This document shows positions 1-12,790 of a stretch of 64,000 nucleotides of DNA, piece by piece. A model generated the notes under the pieces. That model was not told where the DNA came from. It saw only the letters and a program-made list of their open reading frames with translations, and made no database searches. How positions within the stretch are numbered: position 1 is the first letter of the stretch; each line of letters begins with the position of its first letter. Source of the stretch: Albula goreensis (Eukaryota; Chordata; Actinopteri; Albuliformes; Albulidae); contig CM040755.1 of NCBI GenBank assembly GCA_022829145.1, forward strand, positions 21,163,063 through 21,227,062, written 5' to 3'. The position numbers and the translations under genes are program-made.

Positions 1-511
1 TGACTTTATGCAAACATTAACCTACTGATGAGCAAACATTGGACTTCTACTGAACCATTTAGTCTCCCCATTTTCATGTGAAATCATGAGCGATATGGCT
101 CATTCTGTGTGGAGCTGAGGTCTGAATGTATTTCTGCATCTCAGAGAGCTGGCACCAGAATCCCACTTATTATTCAAAAGTAGTTTTTATTTTCTCAGTG
201 TTTGCTGGAAATGGCAAACCGAATGCAGGCCTCTCAGCTGAATGCACATTATACCAGATGATGAGCAGACAAACTTGACAGGATTTGGTCCCCGATTCCC
301 AGCCTCCCAAATTACCACTTTCACAAATGGAGATCTAAGGTTTCAGCTACAGAATCTGCATTGTAATTATGTAGTATCATACAGAAAGCAATGCTTCTGC
401 TGTAGCACTGTTATATAAATATATGCCATGTATTAAATATTTGTATAACTATATACCATTAATATTCTTTGAATACCAAAATCCTTAAAACTAAGAATAC
501 CACACCCTCCC
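1..511. other. Unique non-coding sequence
   Basis: Complex AT-rich sequence without a recognisable gene, repeat family or RNA. The minus-strand open frame running in from the neighbouring CA tract is only the repeat read as Cys-Val. Confidence 0.6.

Positions 512-609
<98 letters not shown>
512..609. repeat. (CA)n microsatellite, about 98 bp
   Basis: An uninterrupted AC/CA dinucleotide run. Alternating purine-pyrimidine tracts of this length can adopt Z-DNA and are normally length-polymorphic in fish. It is preceded by a short C-rich stretch and followed by AT-rich unique DNA. Confidence 0.98.
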
Positions 610-610
<1 letters not shown>

Positions 611-1299
611 CCAAATAAAATCTAAGGAAGGGCTTATGATTTATGTTTAGACAAGAAGTAAAGCAATATAAAGTAAACACTAGACATCTAACTGTGTAGC
701 TTGTTCATTATGCCCATGTACATGTGTTTTTTATTCTTCTGCAATATGGAGAGACAGCAAGGCAGTTCATTTTCACACATAGCTCAGCTATTCAACTGCA
801 CATAATGCTATAGGCAGACACTGCAGATTCTTTTAAGAATTACTGGAACTTAATGGGTATTTTAAGTACCTTTGTTACCTGTAGAAAATAATGATGAACA
901 TTCTCATGCAGGCACATGCATAATGTCACAAGCAAAGGCACACAAATACTCTACCCAGTTGTGTCTGCATTAAGCACTGAGCAATGTATCCCTGTAATGA
1001 CGTTACTATCAGGTATATTACACATTATAATATCTAGCAATGGTGGTTGGCCACAGAAGACCTTGAATTCACATTTAGCAATCATATTGTGCATTTTAAT
1101 GAATATTCATGAAATAAAGTTTAAATCTGCATTTGCAGCAGGAGAAGAATTTTTGAACATTATGCTGCAATGAGGAAGACTAATGGTCGTGTTTATGTTG
1201 GGTGCTGGTTTGGCTATTACAAACAACCCATTTACTGTGCTTTTTTTTTACTGTCATGAATTAAACAGTAAAAAATTGTGTGACGCACATGACTCCTCT
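610..1299. other. Unique non-coding sequence
   Basis: No gene or known repeat is seen. The 85-codon plus-strand open frame at 916-1173 has no recognisable domain and no splice or codon evidence for being an exon. Confidence 0.55.
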
Positions 1300-1425
1300 G
1301 ATTCAAAACTAGCCTCTGCTGATTCAGACCTAGCCTCTCCAGATTCATAGCTAGTCTGTCCTGATCCAAAACTAGCTTCGCTAGATTCATGGCTAGCCTT
1401 CCCTGGTTCACAATTAGCCTCTGAT
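1300..1425. repeat. 21-bp tandem repeat, six copies
   Basis: Six head-to-tail units start at 1300, 1321, 1342, 1363, 1384 and 1405. Each opens with GATTCA or a one-base variant and carries CTAG (TTAG in the last) at about unit position 11. A partial GATTCA copy follows near 1434. Because 21 is a multiple of three, the minus strand reads as a degenerate 7-residue repeat in a 71-codon open frame. That is a by-product of the period, not evidence of a gene. Copies differ at several positions, so the array is old. Confidence 0.9.
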
Positions 1426-2471
1426 TTACCTGAGATTCATAACTCACTTTCCCATATATTTTCTTTGCTGTCAGTTATGAAACAACTGCATGTGAACACC
1501 CTATCAATACTGCAGTGGGAGACAATCAACAAAGAGTTACTGTGAACTGTCTGGTTTTTGGAATTACAATCCCAGCATTGTATTTCTTCAAGGCTGGAGA
1601 TTTTTCCGGTGTTTTCTTGAGCTCGACCATGGGAGGTTTAGCCATTTCTCTTGGCACTGGCTGGTGCTTTGATTTCCCAGGGGTTGTGCCTGATTGTTCT
1701 GTTCAGGAAGGAGAAAGGTGACTGCTCCACATCCTGTAAAGACTTTCTGACTGCTTGGGTCCTAATGCAGTCAGCAATGACGAAAATGGAGAAATGAGAG
1801 AATTCCAAAGCTACAAAAGACCAAAGATCCTCTGTTGTCTGTTTAAAAAAAGTAGTGTCAGCTAATGATTTAAGGGGGCCATGAACAGTGAAAGGATAAA
1901 TGCCATAGGCATTTTGATTTAGGACTAGATGCAGGATAACAAATGGTCTGGTGTAGATGATAGCATATCTACATTTCAATGAGAATGATACCAGACCGAA
2001 TGTGTTTAAGCAATCAACCATGAGAACTTCCTCCACATGAAAATGGTCAACAGAAATGCAATGGGATATTTGGTCCCCTTTTAGGCTTAGTATGGGTGGA
2101 ATCTGATTTCAAAATTCCAGATTGATAGTACTCAAAAGATCCATACAAATCGGCAGCAAATTAGATTGTTGGATTGCAAACGACAGTGGTTTGGTTCCCC
2201 ATTATGAGTGCCATAAACAATCGCTTTCTCCGAGGTGAGCAGAGAACGTGCCAGAGGAGCTTTCACTCTAAATGTAAATGAGTGGAGTTTTAGCGGCTCG
2301 CCCAGGCAATGTACAGGAAAACTGTAGCGTTTCTGTCACAATCAGGAGACATGAATGACAAACACTGTAAGGTACAGTTAGGTACAGGAAACACAGACTG
2401 TCACACACATGCGCACACCGAGATCCACAATAGACACACAATATACTATCTTTATGCTATCTCTCAATCAA
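1426..2471. other. Unique non-coding sequence, possible conserved block near 2.2-2.3 kb
   Basis: The overlapping open frames at 1515-1721 and 1638-2036 lie on opposite strands, and neither resembles a known protein. The stretch around 2190-2310 is compositionally balanced and free of low complexity, which would suit a conserved non-coding element. Nothing in it is diagnostic. Confidence 0.45.
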
Positions 2472-2500
2472 ACACACACACACAGACACACAAACACACC
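2472..2500. repeat. Short CA-rich microsatellite
   Basis: Interrupted CA dinucleotides with CAGA and CAAA interruptions, which suggest an ageing tract. Confidence 0.9.
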
Positions 2501-4220
2501 TGAAAATCCTTCATATCAGGCAGGCAAAATGAGCTGTGCTCAGGCAGTGATAGTGAGTCGGACATTTGACAGGTATGTTTCCATCCTGAGCAGCGTTGCC
2601 AGGTGGTAGAGAATATGGGGGCACCAGAGCATGCATGCCACCCTCCTGTCCAGCCAGCATAGTAGCAGACAAACACAGCTGCCACCCCCCAGACCCTTTA
2701 CCCAATTTACCCTCCTTCACTCCCCTTTGCCCCCTGCTGCCCCTCTCCAGGAAAGCACCAATCATTATCTCCTAAGCCACCCAGCTAAAAAGAGCAACTG
2801 ACAGCTTTAACTATGCTGACAGAGAAAGAAGAGCACCCCTGGGGTTCCCTGTGAAAAAATAGATTCTGTGTTACTTATCTCACACCATTCTGCAGATGAC
2901 TTTTGTTTGATATCAAACACTTACCAGTGTTGTAAAGTATATAAATGCTAGAATGCTACTAAAAGGGCACATATTGTTCTTTGATGTATATATTCTTTCA
3001 AAGCTATACTTAGGCAGAAAAATTAATGCAGGGCTCATGATTTATTGGCCAAATAAGTACACATAAAGTAAGCTTTTAAAGTCCATAGGCTCGGGTCCAC
3101 CATTGTATTCTACATCCAAATAAATACAATAATGGCTGTTGTTTCCCAATTAAAGGGATGAGTTCAGTCAAATTGAAATCTGTGTATATTAATTTAGAAT
3201 ATGTAAGGGAATGGTGAAGCGTTTATTTTTGAAGTGTGTTAAAAAATATGTCATTCATTAAGTGCACTGTGAGGTTCCATTTAATCCAAACTGTATGGTA
3301 CTCCACAGAGGCAGTTTTGTTTATAACCATTAACCACTTTTGGAAACAAGAAGGTGGCCAATAAAGTTTTAAAAAAATGTGTGATCATGACTTTAATTTA
3401 ATTTCAGTGAATCAAGCCTAAGTATATGATATCCTGAAGAGGAAACAAAGATGAATGCAGTTCTTCTTAAGAATGCCATGGAATAAAAGCACAAAATCAC
3501 TTTATTTCTCCTGAGAATGACAGCTGAGCTCACGAAATGCCTAATTAACAGTAATGTGGTAGTAAACATGCATTTATCTGGTATGAAGTACATTTCACTG
3601 AACAATGGCCAAGTGCTGTAGGTAAAATTTGGGCCAAGGGCAGGTTGACATGGCAACTGTGCTATGTACACTGACACATCAATTAGCTGTCAATCAGTGC
3701 GTGATTGCTAAAGGTCCAGACATAGATCTGCAGTGTGCTGCGTCAGCAGTTAAACAGAGAGTGTTGAGGGAGGGGGGGGGTTGTGGTCTTTAGAATTTGG
3801 AATGCACTGACCTCCAGACAAGCTGATTTCAGGCTTTTTTGTTTGTCTCTGGCAAAGAGGCCTGAGATACCGCTGTGTCGCTCACTCACCAGTCAGCGCC
3901 TCCTCCAAAATAACTGCTGAATCTTAATTTTGCCTTAACACTTAGGTCAACCACAACACAGGCATGGAATTTCAAAATAGGCAGTGCTCAGTCTGTGACT
4001 GATCATAGGAGAATATGTCAACAGTTATTACTTAATTACCATTACTCAGTTACCTGTGGTTAGTCAGCTTACCTGAAAATCAGGCAAGCAGTATGCAGTG
4101 TGTTAGAGAGAAGTTTGCACAGTTTTCCCATGAGATGAATTGTTAACTCCTTAATATTTGTTTGCATATAGATGTGTGCATTTGTACATTGGTGCATGTG
4201 CATGTCCATACACATGTGCA
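2501..4220. other. Unique non-coding sequence
   Basis: No gene, RNA or repeat family is recognised. A G-run of ten near 3771-3780 is the only low-complexity feature. The open frames here (at most 94 codons) have no domain I recognise. Confidence 0.55.
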
Positions 4221-4265
4221 TATGTGTATGTGTGTGTGACTGTGTGTGTGTGTGTCTGATTGTGT
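4221..4265. repeat. Interrupted TG microsatellite
   Basis: TG dinucleotides broken by TATG, GACTG and CTGATTG. The minus-strand open frame over it is the repeat read as His-Thr. Confidence 0.9.
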
Positions 4266-4568
4266 AGAGCAAGTTTCTCAACCAGGTTACAAGTGTATGC
4301 CTCATGTGGACACATAAGTGTTTTTTATTCTTCTTTTCAGTGAGGTGGAGATAATTTAAGTGGGTGTTTCTTTGAATGGGAGGTGGCATTGGCAGTGAGA
4401 GTGACACATAAAAAGCCAATGAGGAACCTGATCATTTATCAATCAGGACATTGCTTTTCTTGCCCGGAACAGTCTTCCTTTCATAACTCCTTGGAGGTAA
4501 TCTTCTGCCATCCCCTGCAAATCAAATACTCCCTGGCTTATATTGACTCCTCTGTTAGCACTTCAAAA
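4266..4568. other. Unique non-coding sequence
   Basis: Short unique stretch between two TG tracts. Nothing is recognised in it. Confidence 0.55.
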
Positions 4569-4610
4569 TGTGTGTGTGTGTGTGTGTGTGTGTGCATGCA
4601 TGCGTGCGTG
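4569..4610. repeat. (TG)n microsatellite with GCATGC/GCGTGC tail
   Basis: About thirteen TG units followed by GCATGCATGCGTGCGTG, an alternating purine-pyrimidine end that keeps Z-DNA potential. Confidence 0.95.
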
Positions 4611-4813
4611 TTTGGGAAAGTTTTATAAAGTAACCTCAGAAGCAGCTAAGCTTGCAAAGCATCACCACTTTCTGGTCATGAAATTTGAGTGATAAAAATC
4701 ACCTGAAACTTTCCACAACAGTTAAAAGCAGATTCAAGAATTGTAACCACAGTTAAAATATCATGACATGTTGCATAGGACCCACACACATATATGAATA
4801 AAATCCAGATCAG

Positions 4814-4870
4814 TAAAATAAATAAATAAATAGTAAAATAAATAAATACATACATACATACATACATATA
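4814..4870. repeat. AAAT and CATA tetranucleotide repeats
   Basis: AAATA/AAAT units run into five CATA units. A second small CATA/AAAT cluster lies at 4988-5014, a little over 110 bp away. Confidence 0.92.
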
Positions 4871-4987
4871 TTCGCTGGCTGTGCTGCTACTAGGTAATTA
4901 TTAAAGCAGGCTTTTAGGGCTGTTGCTCTGGTGCTTTTTGCTCATTGTGTCGCCCCACCTTGATGATCCGCCCCATTCAGCATCACA

Positions 4988-5014
4988 ATACATACATAAA
5001 TACATACATAAATA
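4988..5014. repeat. CATA/AAAT tetranucleotide cluster
   Basis: Short alternation of ATACATAC and ATAAATAC words just upstream of the SINE. Confidence 0.85.
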
Positions 5015-5100
5015 ACATCCCAGGTCATGGAAACATAAAATGTCAAATTTCATGTTTATGTCCCTCTCCTTGTACTTAATTTTACATGTCTTGAGAGGAC

Positions 5101-5322
5101 AGTGTTGTGTCATTTTCAGGAAGTGTTTCTCAGCCAGGCTTGTCATCCCGGCATTGCAACATCAATTCCCAGTAAGGGCTCTGCTGTATTTAACCAGAAT
5201 TGCTTCATTTAATATGCAGCTGTATACATGGATATTGTGTAAAGATATAAACTGTAAGTTCCTTTGGATAAGAGCATATGCTAAATGCTTAAATGTACAT
5301 GCATTAGGTGGCTCCTCATATT
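5101..5322 (+). mobile_element. V-SINE-like element with L2-type 3' tail
   Basis: A plus-strand tRNA-derived SINE copy, moderately diverged. The 5' part holds a degenerate tRNA-like head whose B-box region reads like ATCAATTCCCAGTAAGG near 5161-5177. The body has the fish/vertebrate V-SINE words TTTAACCAGAATTGCTTC (about 5191) and CAGCTGTATACATGGATA. It ends in the L2-family tail GTAAGTTCCTTTGGATAAG followed by AGCATATGCTAAATGC, which in intact families lets the LINE reverse transcriptase recognise the RNA. The family call is from memory of these motifs. The exact 5' end is uncertain. The 96-codon open frame over it is not a gene. Confidence 0.8.
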
Positions 5323-8300
5323 GTCATTGAAACATGGGAGTTGGGAAGTAAGTAACAATCACTGCATACTATTTCATTGGTACGGTGTGTATATTGTATA
5401 GTACACCTGGGAAAGTGTGTTTTTTATGTTTTCATGATAGCCAAGTTACTAATCCAATAAAGTTGTGCTGCATAAAGAATAAGGTGTTGTTTGTGAATGC
5501 TTGTGTAACAGCAAAAATCAGTGAAAGCTTTGGAGGCTGTTATTAGACCAATTGTTAGACTGACTTTAATAATTTTATCCAGGGCAAACTAAATAACAAA
5601 TAATTATTGGAACTTCTCAAAATATTCACCTTTACACTTAGCACTTCTGTGTACCATGCAATCAATTATGCCATTGGCACCGATACCAGGGTAATGAAGG
5701 TTTGGCTTTTGATACATTTATTTAAGCTATTTAATTCCATTAAATGACAGACTGATAATGCATTACTAATAAATAGCAAAGGAATTGATTAGTATATAGT
5801 GCTTCTTTCATTCCCTTTTCCAGTCTTATGACACCCTCCAAACATTAACTGTGCTTAAAGCTCAATTAGCCTTTCGAACAAAAGACACACACTATCAGCA
5901 AAAAAAGTGTTTGATTGGAAAATAAACTGTAGATTGTTAGTGAAGATTTGTTCAGAAAAAATGCTTCTTATGGCAAGAATGATTTGGTCATGAATAATTG
6001 TGCTTAAATGCCCACTTTCTCCTTGCACTGACTTGGACAGAATGAAAGCACAAATGAACAGACTGTCAAATAAAATCAACATGAATGCACCCTCAAGAGC
6101 CGCTGTGCTGATTCTGCCTTTCAGGTGGGTAATTGTTGGAAATGTAAATGATAAAGTTTTGATGTATTGAACCTTTTAGAGCTTAGACAGTAATTCACAC
6201 CTACCTAAAAACTACTCCCAGATTAAGAATCAATGCTTTTTAAATAAAAAAAAACTCTCATAATCACTGAATACCATGCCATGAGAAGAGAAGTCATTCT
6301 TGATGAAGCAAAGCTTGATCTGTACTCATTTATATATTTTTTTTATTCATATGAGCAAAAATTGAGACTGTAGTGAATTCATTCAAACCATTTTATTAGT
6401 TTTTTCCGAAAATTCTAACAAAACTTCTACAATGAATGATGAATGTTGATTGTTGTTACACTGAATGCTGCCACCAAACTCAAATATGTACCAGCAAATG
6501 GCCATGGCAGTAACCATGGCAATAAGTGCACCATAATAAGGCTTTATTTATTCAGCCTCTTTGCCAATGGTTCTTGGATGATCAGAGGGCCGTAAAAAGA
6601 TGCATCTTCACAGGATGTGATAGGATTTCTGTTACCGTGAAATCACTTCAAGTGACACAGTTTTTTTTTTTTTCCTGAAATGGCATTTCTCATCCATAAA
6701 AGATTTGAAAAGGTAAGTTTGTGAAAATGTTTTTTTTTTCTGATGCACTGGTATGTGCATCATGCTACCATTAGTCATAATTGTGAGGTTAAAAGATACA
6801 CAAACAGTGTGCCTTGGTGAGTTGGTAGTTTTTTTGGAAATGGGTAAAGTTTGGGGCCCTCAGGTAGCTCACTTTATGACACAGAAGAGGATGATGGAGT
6901 CCTGGGACTTGCCATCACTTGCTCAGGCCAGAGATCCACAGAGTACAGCAGTAGTCCCAGCCAGTCTCACCATGAAAAACAGGGATTAAGCTGATTCACT
7001 TTGTTAGCCTCATCACTCTCAAGCAGCTACTCCATTTTTCAAAAATGTTTTTTTTTGGCGAAGTGAAAAAATCACCTCTTACTCTCGATAGTACATAATA
7101 GTCTATGTAAACAAAAAATGATGACATTTAGGGGTTTTGTACTTGCTGTCAATATTTCATCCCGCAAATCCTTTAGGTGAGTAAAGACTCATTCACTGCG
7201 ACCTTCACTACTTCTGTGTTTTGTTGCATAAATTCTAACGTGGCATTGTCTGCCTATTGTTGAAGGTGGAATTGCATGAAACATAATGCATCAATACATT
7301 CCATCCTATTTAATCCACCAATTCCTTTCAATGAAGGCATTGTTTGGAAAAGCTTTTAGCTCAAATTGTTCAGGATTCCTGAAAATTTCATTAATATACT
7401 AAATTTTGCGTGTTTGCAATAAAATATAAATGATACGCACACACTCAGTAAGGCATGCTTGGTTCTGCTGTATATATCCTGTAGTGCATTAAGATGACAA
7501 TAGCAATGACTGCAGTTCTTTTAGCCCTAAGAGGCTGGAGTTGGGTGTAGTTAATTCTTAATGCAAAATGGGTATGTGGGTGTAGGCTTGGGTGCTGGCT
7601 GAGGAAGACTTGCTTCAAAGCTATGATCATGTACTTGATTTACATGTCTGAAAATCTGAAAAAGTGCACGCCATTGACATATTAAAGACCTGTCTGACTT
7701 AGTAACCCTTGCATCACTAAAATACTCACACGCTAGCAATATGTGTTTCTTGTGTCGAGGGGAGGGGGATTGGTAGAGTTAATATTACCCCCTGCCATCC
7801 CCCACCCTTTCATCTCTCACTGCCAGCTCTGTACATTCTAATACTAAATGCCCATCTTTAAGACACCTAGCCACAAATCTTTAATTTAATTTAATCTATG
7901 CTACATAGCTGGCCAACCTATTTGGAATTGGCAAAGCAAATAATAAGTCACATAGGACAATGACAAACATATTTTACACCTGCAGTCCAAGTGAAGTCAT
8001 TTTCTAGAGTTTAAAATAATTTGAGAGGCACTTGATCCTCAACTTGTTGAGAAAGACAAAGCTGAGACAATCATTGATCACTAAGAAACATGACTGATTT
8101 TAGGTTGCACTAGGTGGACTTCACTGCGTGAACATAATAAATGTTGATAGACAAGAGACCTCTCTAGACTCCAGTGGTCATAATTGCTGATGTATACACT
8201 ATATATTTCATTTGTTTCATGCACGATTCAAAGGCATTTTATGGAATGCAGATAATCCAGTTGTGATATAGTAATTTATCATAAATGTGTGCTTTTTTGA

Positions 8301-8600
8301 GCATTACTGAGCTTTAGCCTACCTCTAAACTAATTCTGAGGACCTGAGAATACAGGTGTATGTAGAATAAATTGCTTAAGTGAATTTTGGGCTTCTGAGT
8401 TGAGAAGAGGTAAGGCAGATTTTGTAAACTCTTTGTAAACAGAGATGTCCACTTGTTTCCAATCATAGCTACTATATTGCTTTATCCATGTAACAAGGAC
8501 ACCTTTAAGCTACAGTATAACTATTTAGTGGTATACTTAGAGAGAGAAATAGAGACTGATGTTAAGAGACCCAGTTAGAGGTAGAGAGAATTGTTTTGAA
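5323..8600. other. Unique AT-rich non-coding sequence
   Basis: No gene, RNA or repeat family is recognised. There are short homopolymer T runs (6660-6674, 6730-6739). The open frames are below 80 codons and resemble nothing known. Confidence 0.55.
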
Positions 8601-11600
8601 ACAAATCAGCTTACCATCATATGCCTTTGATGATGCATTGCAGGCTCTTATGAAAGATCAAAGTCACACAGAGAAAAAAGCTAATTAGACCATATCTCCT
8701 GAATTCCACAGCTATGTTTATGCATGCACATGAATGCAAATAGTCCTGACATGGGATCCTAAATGCTTTCATTACTGGAGGTGCAACCTCTGGCAGCAGG
8801 GCCTGGCAGCCTGCGTTTGCAGAAGATGAAATGTCCCTGAGTGACAGGACCATTGGGTTCCATCCTGATCGTCCTTGACACCAGTAAAATGTTTCCACTG
8901 AGTCATGTTATAAAGCTCTCATTTACAAAGGTCTGCTGAGATTAGCCCATTAGTTGAATTATCTGGCAGGGTGGTTGATTCTCCAATGTGTCTCTTTCTC
9001 AGCGTGAAAATGTGCTGTAGACAGAATGAAAGGCTGATCTTTTCTGAGAGATAAGAGTCTGGCTGTGCAGGAAGAGAAAGGTCCAGCCACAAATCCACTG
9101 GCAGTTCATCAAGGAAAAGTTTGTAAATGTGTTACCATGACGGAAGTAAATTTCTCCAAACACCTAGGGCCCTATAGATTATGTTTTGCTGTCACATTGG
9201 TGAATATCCCCTATGGAATGCAGTATATAGATGATAGAAATCAAAAACACTCTCACTACAACATGCACATATGTATGAATATTACTAAGCTAATGTAGTC
9301 TCAAAATTATCACCCTAACAAGAATGCATCTAAATGGAGCCTTCAGGCAAATACAAACAATGATACAAAGACCAACAATTCAAGTTACATTTTGATTGAT
9401 TCCAGGCCAATATTTAGCTATGATAGTTCATAATATATTCATAAGATATTACTTACCTTTTCCATCTGAAAAATGATGACAAACAAACGAAAATAAATAA
9501 ATAAATTATAACGACAGAATAAGACCAACAACCTTGGAGCACTAAATCTCAGAATCAATTCCACTGAACTATTTGTTTTCAAAGTACTTAACTGAGATGT
9601 CATCAGATCTTGACCATGAATGTGAATGTGGGCGTCTTTCAAAGTAATCAATCGGACAAAAGTCACTCCTCTCTCTTTCTTTATTATCACACCATATGTC
9701 AAGAACAAAAGATTAAGGCACATTAATTCAAATATGGATGGTCTCCCTTTCTTCCTCTATACAGAACTGCAGTCTCTAGGACAGGCCTGGGATCAACTAA
9801 AGTGATTTGACCTGCTATTTGAATAAGTTAATTCAAAGTTATGTTTGTGGAGGAGAATAAACAAAGCCTATCTTTTCAATGCAGAAGGGAGGATTTGCCT
9901 CCCTGTCATTCATCCATGGGAATGTGTCAGTCTCACATGCTTTTTTTTTTTAACTCTGTCTGCGTTTATCATGTTACAGGACCCAGCAGCATAACGTTGC
10001 ATCTGAAGAGTCTTTATAAAAATCTCTCTTGAACACTTTCAACCAATAAAAGTAGACCATTGGAGTACAGATTAAGGCTCAATTCCACAATACATCATTC
10101 CTAATAATTAGAGCAAATGTTAACCCAGCGTACCTTAACTAACACTTGCATGACTAAAGGATTTAAAACCTAAATGGCTGATATTAAGACCTAGGCCCAC
10201 ATATATTTGTATGGGAAATGTAAGTGATGATATGCTGCCATGCAGTGTATGTATTTGACAGTCTTGTGAGCAGTGAGGCGGAAAATAAGGAATTAATCAA
10301 AGTGAAAGTAGACAACAAGAGCAGGCTTAGAAACCAGCGTCTGAAATACAGGGCAGCTGAAAGGATGCCAAGGATAGTGCTGCAAGAAGGGAAAACCCAA
10401 GGGAATGTAGATGTTGTTCAACATATCAAAACAATTGTAAAACTATAAAACTATTTTGTGAGGACTACGAAGCTGGGAGTTTATTTACTACATCCATAGT
10501 AAACTCTTTCTCATGGATTCAGCCGATTTTTAAAAATTAAACCAAAAATGCTCTCTAAATGTAGGCTATACCTTTTTTTGTGCAAAAGGTAGATTAAAGG
10601 TATGCAAAAAGGCATACCTTCTTCAAAGCTGAGTTTTTAGCAAACATGTTTTGGCAGGTCTACCACAGTGTGACAGATTCTCATGCCTGTCCTCATTATG
10701 TATAAACACTTTTTATGGTAAAAGATTAGAAGCACACATACCTTGCATAATGTGACGCCATGTACAACATGCTTCCATACACAGATCAGTGACTTTGCGG
10801 TATTAGCGTGTTCCTTTTTCAGAGGCACCTCATAGCAGTCAACTGCCAGGTAACACTGTTTTGGGAGTCACAGAATTCCATCCTCTGATTGGGATGCCAC
10901 GAAAGCTGTCCTACAGCCCTGAGATTACATTCCCCTCGTCTCGTCCTCTAATGCTATTTTCTCCAGAGGTGATAGTCTTACTCATTCATGAGGGAGCAAT
11001 CCGGTTTCACAAAGTGTGTCCCACCCCCATGGAGGTCGTAAGCAGGCGGACCGAGCTTACAAATTAATTCTTTAACTCCAACGTCACATCATGTACACAT
11101 CGTGTACAAAGTCACATTGTGTACAAAGTGAAACTGACAGAAACACAGATATCATTACTTGGGGTGCATGAAACTTTGCACTGGGATCTTTTGGCATTGC
11201 CCACCAATAGTCCAAATGCAAGGTAAAAGCTAGACAACAAATTACAGAGTAAAAATGATTTGTATTTGCAGTATCTATAAGGAAATACATTATAGTTCTG
11301 ACTTTTCAAATCTGTTTTACTAAACAATAGTAATAATATTTATATGTGATATTTTATTAATTGTTCAAAGGAATTGTTGTATTAATTATCTATTCACCAT
11401 CTCTAATAAGTACCACCGTTGCTTTATGCTGTCAACATAAAGGCTAGTCATGGCATTGTGACAAAATACAAAGCAGAGAATTATGCTCATTCTTTTTGCT
11501 TCCTTCCCAAACTCTGGCACATCCAGACAGCCTTAGTTGGGTATTCTTGCACAATTTACAGAAATAATTTACATATTCAGTCTGATTGGATGGGTTCTTA

Positions 11601-12281
11601 TTCCAAGGTCAGCACTGTACCCATTATGACAGGTTTCTTTCCATCTGCGTTGAGAACAGATAATTAATTGTAATGGATCAATCACATTTATTAATGACTT
11701 TATGGGAAGATTTTGCACAGTTTTTTTGCATATGTTCCAGAATCTCCACAAAGCTTCCACTTTTTCAACCCTTCAAATATTAATTAATTCCAAGTCACAT
11801 GTTCTCATTTCCTCTTGAGTCTGAATTATGCCAAATCTATCGACCTTACTAAAGCTTCCCATACTGCCAAGTTTCCACAGCCAGATTTACATCGGTAAGA
11901 ACAAATCATATCCTCATATCTAAAACCACATTTGTCCAGTTATCTTTGAATTAAGTTGCACACATTTTATGCCAAAATGACAATTAAATGGATCACCTTT
12001 TTAAATACTTTTCAGTTCTCACAAGGCATGATTTACATGTTTGTCAAGTAAAAAATGGTGGCTTGATAAACTGTAAAATAACAGCTAAGCATAATTGATT
12101 TTTTTGGAAGGTCGAGCAACACTTTGTTTACTTAGATTAAAAGTATCTGTTTATCCCTAGTAGCAAGAGTAATGATGTCTATGTCTGAGTAATGATGTCT
12201 AAGCACTTGCGTCTCCTACTGTGAGCTAGCCCCATGTCACATGATCTACCCTGCCTTTGCTATCCACTGCCACTTGACTTT
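8601..12281. other. Unique AT-rich non-coding sequence with small hairpins
   Basis: No gene is recognised. An octamer word ATGCAAAT is at 8734-8741. A 9-bp hairpin (AAGGTATGC / GCATACCTT, six-base loop) sits at 10597-10620. Small local duplications occur at 11093-11125 (GTGTACAAAGT words) and 12168-12200 (GTAATGATGTCT twice). The 93- and 94-codon minus-strand open frames have no recognisable domain. Confidence 0.5.
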
Positions 12282-12299
12282 ATCAAGAAGCTTCTTGAT
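12282..12299. repeat. 18-bp perfect palindrome
   Basis: ATCAAGAAGCTTCTTGAT equals its own reverse complement with no spacer. It lies just upstream of the piggyBac-like element. Confidence 0.9.
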
Positions 12300-12364
12300 C
12301 TTGTTTTGGGATCAAGTAATCTCATTGGTTGGTCATGGGGGTTGACTCTCATGTGTTTGCAGAT

Positions 12365-12790
12365 TTAACACTTGGGGTCAAGCCATGGGGTCAGATTTAC
12401 CCAGTTGACTTTTTAAAAATATATATAAACAGCCATACATCATGGCATTGTTTGACTTTTCCTAAAATTATGTTATCTAATATATCCTAAGATAAGAAGA
12501 ATAATGGAGCAAAAGAAAAAGGTTTTGAGTATTTATACCTAGCCCTGTCATCAGGTCAAATTTACCCGCTAGTCCAAAGACCTGTTTTCCCATGTTTCAG
12601 TTAAAACATTGTTGTTCCTAGTTTTTATTTAGTAGTATATACATCTGTTATAGATACCTGCATACTATCACACCCTGTCATATTCCATCCTAATTAAATA
12701 ATACATCAACATATTAAAAATCAGGTTTCACGTGACACAGGCCACTGGCAATTTTAGGAATATACATAATCCTGGCAGTTCTAGTGTTAA
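12365..12790. mobile_element. Non-autonomous piggyBac-like element (MITE)
   Basis: A 426-bp segment bounded by TTAA on both sides (12365-12368 and 12787-12790), the target site used by piggyBac transposases. The inward ends are TTAACACTTGGGGTC on the left and, on the opposite strand of the right end, TTAACACTAGAACTGCC, the type of terminus seen in many fish piggyBac-like MITEs. Subterminal near-palindromes GGTCAGATTTACCC (about 12391) and GGTCAAATTTACCC (about 12556) also fit those families. There is no transposase open frame inside, so it would have moved only with help from an autonomous relative. The ends have diverged, so it is not recent. Confidence 0.7.

Noticed and set aside
9160-9190. 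CTAGGGCCCTATAG resembling a hAT terminus
   Set aside because: No inverted partner or target duplication nearby.
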